Positions 42,906-49,935 of a stretch of DNA of 64,000 nucleotides are shown here, in pieces. Every line of letters starts with the position of its first letter. The stretch's first letter is position 1. This DNA is from Pseudoduganella danionis (GTDB taxonomy: Bacteria > Pseudomonadota > Gammaproteobacteria > Burkholderiales > Burkholderiaceae_D). The translations under genes were made by a program, and so were the position numbers. The notes below the pieces were generated by a model. That model did no database searches, was not told the DNA's origin, and saw nothing but the letters and a program-made list of their open reading frames with translations. The DNA is taken from positions 62,001 to 126,000 of the forward strand of contig NZ_WNKW01000001.1 of NCBI RefSeq assembly GCF_009720775.1, given 5' to 3'.

Positions 42906-42946
42906 TCATCTTGGGGCATGAACCATATTACGCACCACTACCGACC

Positions 42947-43570
42947 ATGAAACATTTACGCATCGTGGTTGTCAATCCCGTCATTCTGGCCGGTGACGAG
43001 GATGATCCGGCCCTGCAGGCCCAGACCGAGCGCGCCCGTGCGCTGCGCATCGGCCTGCTGGAGGCCGGCTATGACATCATCGCCTCGCTACCGCCCGACA
43101 TGTATCTGCCCGAGCGCATCGCCCAGTTGCAGCCCGATATGATCATTGTCGACGCCGAATCCGACGCACGCGATGTGCTTGAGCACATCGTCATCGCCAC
43201 GCGTGATGAGCGCCGCCCCATCGTGATGTTCACGGAGAGCGAGGATACGGCCAGCATGGAGGCCGCCGTGGCGGCCGGCGTGTCCGCGTATATCGTGGCC
43301 GGCCTGCACAGCGAGCGCATCAAGCCGGTACTGCAAGTGGCGCTGGCCCGTTTTAAGCGCGAGCAGAAGCTGCTGGATGAACTTTCCGATACCAAGAGCA
43401 AGCTGGCCGAGCGCAAGCTGATCGAGCGCGCCAAGGGCTTGCTGATGTCGCGCCAGAACTATAGCGAGGAGCAGGCCTACCAGCGCCTGCGCAGCATGGC
43501 CATGAGCAAGAACCTCAAGCTGTCCGAAGTGGCCCAGCGCATCCTCGATGTGGAAGACCTGCTGGGTTAA
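42947..43570 (+). CDS. nasT: NasT-type ANTAR transcription antiterminator
   Basis: NasT is an RNA-binding regulator that lets RNA polymerase pass terminators in leaders of nitrate/nitrite assimilation genes. The N-terminal part is a receiver-like domain (LRIVVVNPVILAG, DMIIVDAESDARDVLEHI, AAGVSAYIVAGL), and the C-terminal ANTAR domain (about 145-205: LAERKLIERAKGLLMSRQ and AYQRLRSMAMSKNLKLSEVA) is complete. In known systems NasS holds NasT until nitrate binds. No nasS is found here. Two matching RNA leaders lie downstream (43725-43834 and 48461-48571). The start at 42947 matches the family; the frame is open 19 codons further. Confidence 0.93.
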   Translation: MKHLRIVVVNPVILAGDEDDPALQAQTERARALRIGLLEAGYDIIASLPPDMYLPERIAQLQPDMIIVDAESDARDVLEHIVIATRDERRPIVMFTESEDTASMEAAVAAGVSAYIVAGLHSERIKPVLQVALARFKREQKLLDELSDTKSKLAERKLIERAKGLLMSRQNYSEEQAYQRLRSMAMSKNLKLSEVAQRILDVEDLLG

Positions 43571-43590
43571 GCCCGGCGCCCATAAATGAT

Positions 43591-43617
43591 GCACTGCGCA
43601 ATAGCGGTGCGTTTTTT
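43591..43617 (+). terminator. Intrinsic terminator of nasT
   Basis: GCACTGC pairs with GCGGTGC (one G-T pair) around a 6-base loop, followed by GTTTTTT. It separates nasT from the nrt unit. Confidence 0.75.
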
Positions 43618-43697
43618 GCGCCATCGGGCGGCACGGCGCCGCCGCGCTGGCTTCCTTTCCGTTTGCTAACCCCTCTGACATCCCCGTGCAGCATGGC

Positions 43698-43714
43698 TGG
43701 CACAGTCATTGCAT
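43698..43714 (+). promoter_or_regulatory. Sigma54 promoter of the nrt operon
   Basis: TGGCAC-N5-TTGCAT is a near-perfect -24/-12 element. The start would be near 43725, just before the first ANTAR-type hairpin. General nitrogen control through NtrC is implied. Confidence 0.9.
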
Positions 43715-43724
43715 AGTCTAGGAC

Positions 43725-43768
43725 AAGCGCAACGATGCGCTTATGCACTCTGCCAACGGCGGTGGAGT
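43725..43768 (+). promoter_or_regulatory. ANTAR two-hexaloop RNA motif, leader of nrtA
   Basis: Two adjacent hairpins. The first is AAGCGC-[AACGAT]-GCGCTT (43725-43742), the second ACTCTGCC-[AACGGC]-GGTGGAGT (43747-43768), four bases apart. Both loops are six bases with A at position 1 and G at position 4, the established ANTAR target pattern. NasT is the obvious ligand. This is an RNA element. Confidence 0.88.
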
Positions 43769-43782
43769 ACACCAGACAACGA

Positions 43783-43834
43783 CGTCTACCGTACACCGAG
43801 CTTATGGCTTGCGTGTGGGTGGACGTTTTTTTTT
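43783..43834 (+). terminator. Leader terminator of the nrt operon
   Basis: CGTCTACC pairs with GGTGGACG, with further pairing ACAC/GTGT and CGAGC/GCTTG inside, followed by nine T. It ends 29 bases before nrtA. It is regulated rather than constitutive if NasT binds the hairpins at 43725-43768. Confidence 0.9.
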
Positions 43835-43863
43835 GTGTAGACACGGACTAGACGAGGATAGCC

Positions 43864-45150
43864 ATGGAAAAAAAGCAGACACCAATCGACGCAACGCCTA
43901 CGACCGAGGTGAACGTGAAGCGGCGGGCAGTGGTGCAGAGCATGATTCATGGTGCAGGACTGGTAGCGGGAGGAAGTATGCTGGGATTGGCAACAGGTGG
44001 CGTGTGGGCGGCCGGTTCGGATAAGCCGGAAAAGGAAGAAGTCAAAATCGGCTTCATTCCGCTGACTGACTGCGCCTCTGTGGTGATGGCTTCGGTGCTG
44101 GGGCTGGACAAGAAATATGGCGTGAAATTCGTGCTGAGCAAGGAAGCTTCGTGGGCTGGCGTGCGCGACAAGCTGGCCAATGGCGACCTCGATGCGGCCC
44201 ACGTGCTGTACGGCCTGCTGTACGGCGTGCAGATGGGCATAGGTGGCCAGAAGAAGGATATGGCGGTGCTGATGGGCCTGAACAACAATGGTCAGGCCAT
44301 CACGCTGTCGAAAAAGCTGGCCGACAAGGGTGCCGTGGATGGCGCTTCGCTCAACAAGCTGATGCAGACCGACAAGCGCGAATACACGTTCGCCCAGACT
44401 TTCCCGACCGGCACCCACGCCATGTGGTTGTACTACTGGCTGGCTGCGAACGGCATCAATCCGCTCAAGGATGCCAAGGTGATTACCGTGCCGCCACCGC
44501 AGATGGTGGCGAATATGCGCGTCGGCAATATGGACGGCTTCTGCGTAGGCGAACCGTGGGGCCACCGCGCCATCATGGACGGCGTAGGCATTACCGCCAC
44601 CACCACGCAGGATATCTGGCGCGACCATCCCGAGAAGGTGCTGGGTTCGACGCTGGAATTCGCCAAGAAATATCCGAACACCTGCCGCGCCATGATGGCT
44701 GCGATTCTGGAAGCGGGTAAATGGATCGATGCCTCGCTGGCCAACAAGAACCGCATGGCCGAAGTCATCGCCGACAAGTCCTACGTCAACACCAGCAAGG
44801 ATGCGATCGACCAGCGCATCATGGGCCGCTACCAGAATGGTCTGGGCAAGACCTGGGACGATGCCAACTACATGAAGTTCTACAACGACGGTCTGGTCAA
44901 CTTCCCGTATCTGTCGGATGGCATGTGGTTCATGACCCAGCACCGCCGCTGGGGCTTGCTGAAGGATGATCCGGACTATCTGGCAGTCGCCACGGCCGTC
45001 AACCAGATCGACCTGTACAAGGACGCTGCCACCATGACCAAGACGCCGCTGCCGAAAAGCCCGCTGCGCAGTTCCAAGCTGATGGATGGTTCCGTGTGGG
45101 ACGGCAAGAACCCGAAAGCCTACGCCGCCTCGTTCAAAATCAAAGCCTGA
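43864..45150 (+). CDS. nrtA: ABC nitrate importer, substrate-binding protein
   Basis: NrtA captures nitrate/nitrite in the periplasm for the NrtBC importer. It has 428 residues and a twin-arginine leader (VKRRAVVQSMIHGAGLVAGG), unusual in that about 18 residues precede the arginines. The CmpA/NrtA core is typical: IGFIPLTDCASVVMASVLGL, AHVLYGLLYGVQMG, then FPTGTHAMWLYYWLAANGI and NMDGFCVGEPWGHRA. GAGGATAGCC precedes the ATG. It is the first gene behind the sigma54 promoter and the ANTAR leader. Confidence 0.95.
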   Translation: MEKKQTPIDATPTTEVNVKRRAVVQSMIHGAGLVAGGSMLGLATGGVWAAGSDKPEKEEVKIGFIPLTDCASVVMASVLGLDKKYGVKFVLSKEASWAGVRDKLANGDLDAAHVLYGLLYGVQMGIGGQKKDMAVLMGLNNNGQAITLSKKLADKGAVDGASLNKLMQTDKREYTFAQTFPTGTHAMWLYYWLAANGINPLKDAKVITVPPPQMVANMRVGNMDGFCVGEPWGHRAIMDGVGITATTTQDIWRDHPEKVLGSTLEFAKKYPNTCRAMMAAILEAGKWIDASLANKNRMAEVIADKSYVNTSKDAIDQRIMGRYQNGLGKTWDDANYMKFYNDGLVNFPYLSDGMWFMTQHRRWGLLKDDPDYLAVATAVNQIDLYKDAATMTKTPLPKSPLRSSKLMDGSVWDGKNPKAYAASFKIKA

Positions 45151-45161
45151 AAGGGAATGCC

Positions 45162-46043
45162 ATGAACGCCATGCTGAAACCCGAAACCGCAGTACCCGTG
45201 GAGGTGCCGGTGCGCCGTCCGCGTCCTGCACTCAAGGTCAATCCGGCAGCCCGGGTACGCGAACAGATGTCGGCAGCGGCCATCAAGGTGATCGCGCCGT
45301 TGCTGGGCGCAGCACTACTGGTGCTGGTCTGGCAAATCATCACGATCAAGAACAGCAACTTTCCCACGCCGCTGGCGACCTGGCATGAGGCCGTGACGCT
45401 GTTCTCCGATCCGTTCTACCGCAACAGCCCGAACGATCAGGGCATAGGCTGGAACATCCTCGCTTCGCTGCAGCGCGTGGCGGTGGGCTTCGGGCTGGCT
45501 GCGCTGGTGGGTATCCCGCTGGGCTTTCTGATCGGCCGCGTGCCTTTCGTCGGCAGTATGGTGGGCCCGATGATCAGCCTGCTCAAGCCCGTCTCGCCGC
45601 TGGCCTGGCTGCCTATCGGTCTGCTGGTGTTCAAGTCGGCCAATCCTGCTGCCATCTGGTCCATCTTCATCTGCTCGATCTGGCCCATGATTATCAATAC
45701 GGCGGTGGGCGTGCAGCGGGTGCCGCAGGATTATATGAACGTGGCGCGCGTGCTCAATCTGTCCGAGTGGAAGGTGCTGACCAAGATCCTGCTGCCATCG
45801 GCCCTGCCTTACATTCTGACGGGCGTGCGCCTGTCCATCGGCACCGCATGGCTGGTGATCGTGGCGGCGGAAATGCTGACCGGCGGCGTAGGCATAGGCT
45901 TCTGGGTCTGGGACGAGTGGAACAACCTGAATGTACCGCACATCATCATCGCGATAGTGGCGATCGGCGTAGTGGGACTGTTGCTGGAACAGGCACTGGT
46001 TGCACTAGCACGCGCACTCAGCTACGAACAGGTAGCCAACTAA
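45162..46043 (+). CDS. nrtB: ABC nitrate importer, permease
   Basis: The inner-membrane channel of the nitrate importer, 293 residues with about six membrane segments. The first is VIAPLLGAALLVLVWQII, and the family loop LKPVSPLAWLPIGLLVFKS with the EAA-like AWLVIVAAEMLTGGVGIGF is present. The start at 45162 follows AAGGGAATGCC; the frame is open further upstream but inside nrtA. It lies 11 bp after nrtA. Confidence 0.95.
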   Translation: MNAMLKPETAVPVEVPVRRPRPALKVNPAARVREQMSAAAIKVIAPLLGAALLVLVWQIITIKNSNFPTPLATWHEAVTLFSDPFYRNSPNDQGIGWNILASLQRVAVGFGLAALVGIPLGFLIGRVPFVGSMVGPMISLLKPVSPLAWLPIGLLVFKSANPAAIWSIFICSIWPMIINTAVGVQRVPQDYMNVARVLNLSEWKVLTKILLPSALPYILTGVRLSIGTAWLVIVAAEMLTGGVGIGFWVWDEWNNLNVPHIIIAIVAIGVVGLLLEQALVALARALSYEQVAN

Positions 46044-46058
46044 GGAAAGGCGGATCTC

Positions 46059-46865
46059 ATGGACGACGCAAAATTCATCGATATCGAAGGCGTGGAGATG
46101 GTGTTCCACACCAAGAAGGGGGTATTCCACGCTCTGCGCGAGATTAACCTGAAGGTACGCAAGGGCGAGTTCATCACCCTGATCGGCCACTCGGGCTGCG
46201 GCAAGTCGACCCTGCTCAATCTGATTGCGGGGCTGACCAAGCCCACGGAGGGCGTGCTGTTATGCGCCAACCGCGAAATCGCCGGGCCGGCGCCCGAGCG
46301 TGCCGTGGTGTTCCAGAACCACTCGCTGCTGCCATGGCTGACCTGCTATGAAAACATCTACCTCGGCGTCGAGCGCGTGTTCGGCAAAACGGAAACGGCC
46401 GCCCAGCTACGTGAACGCACCATGCGTGCGCTGGCGCTGGTAGGCCTGACTGCGGCCGAGAGCAAGCGGCCGCACGAGATATCGGGCGGCATGAAGCAGC
46501 GCGTGGGCATCGCCCGTGCGCTGGCGATGGAGCCTAAAGTGCTGCTGATGGACGAACCGTTCGGCGCACTCGATGCACTCACACGCGCCCACTTGCAGGA
46601 CGAACTGCTGAAGATCGTTGCCGCTACCCAGTCCACCGTGGTGATGGTGACGCACGATGTGGACGAAGCCGTGCTGCTGTCGGACCGCATCGTCATGCTG
46701 ACCAACGGCCCCGCTGCCACCATAGGCGAGATGGTCGAAGTGCAGCTCGAGCACCCGCGCGACCGCGTGGCGCTGGCGCAGGATGCACGCTATGCCGAGT
46801 ATCGCAGCGCGGTGCTGGAATTCCTGTACCGCAAACAGGCCCACCCTGCGAAAGAGGCAGCGTAA
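46059..46865 (+). CDS. nrtC: ABC nitrate importer, ATPase
   Basis: This 268-residue protein powers the nitrate importer. Walker A is [12 protein letters not shown], the Q loop is in [18 protein letters not shown], the signature is [15 protein letters not shown], Walker B is [15 protein letters not shown], and the H loop is in [15 protein letters not shown]. It lacks the extra NrtA-like domain found in cyanobacterial NrtC, so it is closer to NrtD/NasD. Its stop overlaps the next start as TAATG. Confidence 0.95.
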   Translation: MDDAKFIDIEGVEMVFHTKKGVFHALREINLKVRKGEFITLIGHSGCGKSTLLNLIAGLTKPTEGVLLCANREIAGPAPERAVVFQNHSLLPWLTCYENIYLGVERVFGKTETAAQLRERTMRALALVGLTAAESKRPHEISGGMKQRVGIARALAMEPKVLLMDEPFGALDALTRAHLQDELLKIVAATQSTVVMVTHDVDEAVLLSDRIVMLTNGPAATIGEMVEVQLEHPRDRVALAQDARYAEYRSAVLEFLYRKQAHPAKEAA

Positions 46866-47536
46866 TGGGCGCGCCGGATTATGCTGCAGCGCTGGCAGCG
46901 AGATCAGCACGGCCGCTGTCGGGAGAAGTATTCGGCGCGATGATCAATCTGTCGGGCCGCCGCCGCTTCACTTCGCAACGTATCGTGCTGTATGCGCTGC
47001 TGGCCCTGCAGGGAGAAGAAGCCAGCCTGGCCGTTGCGCGCGAAGCACTGGGTCTGTTCCGCAATGCCCATCAGGCTTTGCTGGAAGAGGGCGACGGTCT
47101 GCCCGGCGTCTTCTGCGCCGAGCTGCAGCGCGCCTACTTTGGTCAGGACGAGGGCGACCGCAAGATCCGCGCTTTTGCCGATCTGGCCGAGCGCACCTTG
47201 CGTGCCATCGAAACGGCTAGCGCCGAGGCGCAGGCACTGCAGGCGGAACTGGTGCAGCAGACCACTCCCACGCTGGCCGTGCTGAACCAGATCACCGGCA
47301 TCTACGAGGAGCAGTCACGCCTGCATGCGCGCCAGATGAAGCGGCAGCTGCGCAGCGTGATCAGCGATATCGAAACTATCAACCGCGAAGCACGCATGGT
47401 GGCTTTCAATGCGCGCATCGTGGCAGCGCGGGCCGGGCAGGCTGGCGTGGAATTTTCCGTGGTCGCCGGCGTGATGTCCAACATCTCGGGCGAAATCGAC
47501 CAGATGATTTCCACTGCGCTGGCCGCAGCAGAATAA
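46865..47536 (+). CDS. Soluble NarX/PilJ-like sensor with a chemoreceptor-type tip
   Basis: A 223-residue protein without membrane segments, in the middle of the nitrate operon. Residues about 20-60 (GEVFGAMINLSGRRRFTSQR) resemble the PilJ/NarX N-terminal domain, whose P-box arginine binds nitrate in NarX. Residues about 165-215 (NREARMVAFNARIVAARAGQ, EFSVVAGVMSNISGEIDQM) copy the tip of a methyl-accepting chemotaxis protein, without a membrane anchor. Its start overlaps the nrtC stop by one base, and cobA follows by 10 bp. I infer that it senses nitrate or nitrite in the cytoplasm. It may replace NasS as the control of NasT; a chemotaxis adaptor role is the alternative. Confidence 0.7.
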   Translation: MGAPDYAAALAARSARPLSGEVFGAMINLSGRRRFTSQRIVLYALLALQGEEASLAVAREALGLFRNAHQALLEEGDGLPGVFCAELQRAYFGQDEGDRKIRAFADLAERTLRAIETASAEAQALQAELVQQTTPTLAVLNQITGIYEEQSRLHARQMKRQLRSVISDIETINREARMVAFNARIVAARAGQAGVEFSVVAGVMSNISGEIDQMISTALAAAE

Positions 47537-47546
47537 GGAGAGCAGC

Positions 47547-48317
47547 ATGGGCAAGGTAACACTGGTAGGCGCAGGGCCGGGCGACCCGGAACTGCTGACC
47601 ATCAAGGCAGTACGCGCCATACAGCAGGCCGACGTGGTGCTGATCGATGATCTGGTCAACCCCGCCATACTGGACTACGCGCCGGCTACCGCGCGGGTAA
47701 TCCAGGTGGGGAAGCGCGGCGGCTGCGCTTCCACGCCGCAGGAATTCATCGAGCGGCTGATGGTGGCCGAAGCGCGCGCGGGCCAGCAGGTGGTGCGTCT
47801 CAAGGGCGGCGACCCGTATCTGTTCGGCCGTGGCGGCGAGGAACGCGCCACGCTGCAGGCGCACGGCATCGCCGTCGAGGTAGCACCCGGCATTAGCAGT
47901 GGCGTGGCGGCACCGGCCAGCATAGGCGTGCCGCTGACCCACCGCGACTGGAGTCAGGGCGCGATCTTTGTTACCGGCCATGGCAAGGACGAGCAATCCG
48001 AACCTAACTGGGCGGCACTGGCACAGAGCGGCCTGACGCTAGTGATCTATATGGGCGTGGCGCGGGTGGAATCCATACAGGCTGGCCTGCTGGCCGGCGG
48101 TGCCGCGCTCACCTTGCCCGTGGCTGTGGTGCAGTCGGCCACGCGCGCGCAGCAGCGCCAGGTCGTCACCACACTGGGCCAGCTGCCGCAAACGCTGCGC
48201 GATAGCGGCCTTGGTAGCCCCAGCATCATCGTCATCGGCGATGTGGTGCGCTGCGCCGACGCGTGGCAGGAGCTGGTGCAGGTGCCGGCGTCCGCCTGCA
48301 CCGCAACTGCCCGCTAA
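47547..48317 (+). CDS. cobA: Uroporphyrinogen-III C-methyltransferase
   Basis: This enzyme methylates uroporphyrinogen III to precorrin-2, the first step of sirohaem synthesis, which NirB needs. It has 256 residues with the SUMT motifs VGAGPGDPELLTIKAVRAI, VRLKGGDPYLFGRGGEE and GVPLTHRD. It is the single-domain CobA form, so the dehydrogenase/chelatase steps must come from elsewhere. It is the last gene of the nrt unit. Confidence 0.93.
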   Translation: MGKVTLVGAGPGDPELLTIKAVRAIQQADVVLIDDLVNPAILDYAPATARVIQVGKRGGCASTPQEFIERLMVAEARAGQQVVRLKGGDPYLFGRGGEERATLQAHGIAVEVAPGISSGVAAPASIGVPLTHRDWSQGAIFVTGHGKDEQSEPNWAALAQSGLTLVIYMGVARVESIQAGLLAGGAALTLPVAVVQSATRAQQRQVVTTLGQLPQTLRDSGLGSPSIIVIGDVVRCADAWQELVQVPASACTATAR

Positions 48318-48369
48318 TGGTGCACCGATAAAGTGCGTGCCTGCACCGCCAGCTAGCAGTTGCGGTGCA
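48297..48369. promoter_or_regulatory. Cluster of NtrC-type half sites upstream of the second sigma54 promoter
   Basis: TGCACC and GGTGCA half sites occur five times: at 48297, 48319, 48321, 48342 and 48364, 63 to 135 bp before the -24 element. They match NtrC half sites, but the spacing between halves (16 bases) is not the classic 17-bp dyad. Confidence 0.4.
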
Positions 48370-48431
48370 GTGCCAGGGCCGAATCAGGCTGCCCGGCCTG
48401 ACTTCCCTCTGAAGCAGCGCTCTGCCTAAGC

Positions 48432-48448
48432 TGGCACGGCTCTTGCAA
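48432..48448 (+). promoter_or_regulatory. Sigma54 promoter of the nitrate transporter/reductase operon
   Basis: TGGCAC-N5-TTGCAA is a near-perfect -24/-12 element like the one before nrtA. The start would be near 48459, just before the first hexaloop hairpin. Confidence 0.9.
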
Positions 48449-48460
48449 TACTCAGGGTAA

Positions 48461-48527
48461 GGGATCAACGGCGATCCCCCCGAATACAACGCTGGCCTAA
48501 AGACGGGCTGGCAGGACAACGGCGTCC
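48461..48527 (+). promoter_or_regulatory. ANTAR two-hexaloop RNA motif, leader of the nitrate transporter operon
   Basis: The first hairpin is GGGATC-[AACGGC]-GATCCC (48461-48478), the second GGAC-[AACGGC]-GTCC (48514-48527). Both loops have A at position 1 and G at position 4, and the loop is identical to that of the second nrtA hairpin. The second hairpin shares bases 48521-48527 with the 5' arm of the terminator. Confidence 0.88.
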
Positions 48528-48571
48528 GCCCAACCCGGTCTTTGTGACTGTGGTTGCGCGGGCGCCTTTTT
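48521..48571 (+). terminator. Leader terminator of the nitrate transporter operon
   Basis: A 15-bp stem (48521-48535 with 48552-48566) pairs at 14 of 15 positions around a 16-base loop, then five T follow. Its 5' arm overlaps the second ANTAR hairpin, so the two cannot form together. Confidence 0.88.
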
Positions 48572-48592
48572 GTTTTCTGAACGGGATAGAAA

Positions 48593-49912
48593 ATGGCCAG
48601 CAAAGCTCACAGCATCCAACTCTTCACCATGTCGTCGCCTTCGATGCGGGCGTTCCATTTGACGTGGATGGCATTCTTCGTTTGCTTCTTCGCGTGGTTT
48701 GCCTGCGCTCCGCTGATGCCCGTGATTAAGGGTGAATTCGGTCTGAGCGTGGCCCAGATTGCCAACATCAATATCGCTGCCGTGGCCATCACCATACTCG
48801 TGCGTCTGATCGTCGGCCCGCTGTGCGACCGTTTCGGTCCGCGCCTGACCTATACGGGTTTGCTGCTGGTCGGCTCGATTCCAGTGATTGGCGTAGCCTT
48901 TGCGCAGAGCTATGAGAGCTTTTTGTTCTTCCGTCTCGGTATCGGCGCGGCCGGTGCCAGCTTCGTCATCACCCAGTACCACACTTCGGTGATGTTCGGC
49001 CCTAAAGTGGTCGGCACGGCCAATGCGGCTGCGGCAGGCTGGGGCAATGCCGGCGGCGGCGTAGCGCAAGCCGTGATGCCGCTGCTGATGGCTGCCATGA
49101 TCATGCTGGGCGTGAACGAAACGCTGGGCTGGCGCGCTGCCCTGATCGTACCGGGCGTACTGATGATCATCATGGCCGGTGTGTACTACCGCTATACCCA
49201 GGATTGCCCGCAAGGGAATTATCTGGAACTGCGCGCTGCCGGCATCGCCATCGAAGGCGGCAAATACGGTGATGCCAAAGGTGGTGCATGGGATAGCTTC
49301 AAGCGCGCCGCCGCCAACCACCGCGTTTGGTTGCTGTTCATCACCTACGGCGCCTGCTTCGGCATCGAAATCTTCATCCACAACATCGCTGCCATCTACT
49401 ACGTCGATCACTTCAAGCTGTCGCTGGCGCAGGCCGGCATGGCAGCGGGCAGCTTCGGTCTGCTGGCGCTGTTCGGCCGTGCACTCGGTGGCTGGGCCTC
49501 GGACAAGCTGGCAGCGAGCGGCTCGCTGAACAAGCGCATCACGCTGCTGTTCGTGCTGATGCTGGGCGAAGGCGCCGGCCTGCTGATGTTCGCTCACGCT
49601 GGCGATGTGACGCTGGCGATAGCTTCCATGCTGGTGTTCGGCCTGTTCACCCACATGGCTTGCGGCGCCACCTACGCCATCGTGCCTTTCGTCGACAAGC
49701 GTGCTCTCGGTGGCGTGGCCGGCATCATCGGTGCAGGTGGCAATGTAGGCGCCGTCGCAGCCGGTTTCCTGATGAAAGGACTGGGCAATACCCAGCAAAC
49801 GCTGACGGTGCTGGGCGTGGTGGTCGCAGCATCGGCCCTGTGCGCACTGGCCGCCCGCTTCAGCAGCAGCACGGAAGAAGAAGCTATCGTCGCCGCCAAG
49901 CTGGCAGCCTAA
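48593..49912 (+). CDS. Nitrate/nitrite transporter, NarK/NasA-type MFS
   Basis: A 439-residue inner-membrane importer of nitrate. It has 12 membrane segments. Nitrate-porter signatures are GWGNAGGGVAQ in segment 5 and IIGAGGNVGAVAAGF in segment 11, and LVRLIVGPLCDRFGPRL is the MFS loop. It is the first gene of the second sigma54 unit, complementary to the high-affinity NrtABC importer. Its start is 21 bases after the leader terminator. It is named nasA in some genera; I leave the symbol blank to avoid confusion with nitrate reductase. Confidence 0.93.
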   Translation: MASKAHSIQLFTMSSPSMRAFHLTWMAFFVCFFAWFACAPLMPVIKGEFGLSVAQIANINIAAVAITILVRLIVGPLCDRFGPRLTYTGLLLVGSIPVIGVAFAQSYESFLFFRLGIGAAGASFVITQYHTSVMFGPKVVGTANAAAAGWGNAGGGVAQAVMPLLMAAMIMLGVNETLGWRAALIVPGVLMIIMAGVYYRYTQDCPQGNYLELRAAGIAIEGGKYGDAKGGAWDSFKRAAANHRVWLLFITYGACFGIEIFIHNIAAIYYVDHFKLSLAQAGMAAGSFGLLALFGRALGGWASDKLAASGSLNKRITLLFVLMLGEGAGLLMFAHAGDVTLAIASMLVFGLFTHMACGATYAIVPFVDKRALGGVAGIIGAGGNVGAVAAGFLMKGLGNTQQTLTVLGVVVAASALCALAARFSSSTEEEAIVAAKLAA

Positions 49913-49935
49913 CACCCATAAGAGGAACAGCAATC

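Noticed and set aside
43591..43610. NtrC site in GCACTGCGCAATAGCGGTGC
   Set aside because: The spacing between GCAC and GTGC is wrong for NtrC, and the element is followed by a T run, so it is better explained as the nasT terminator.
49327..49935. Upstream extension of the nirB frame into the transporter gene
   Set aside because: The extension is a shadow of the transporter gene. The ATG at 49936 has a ribosome site and the family start.
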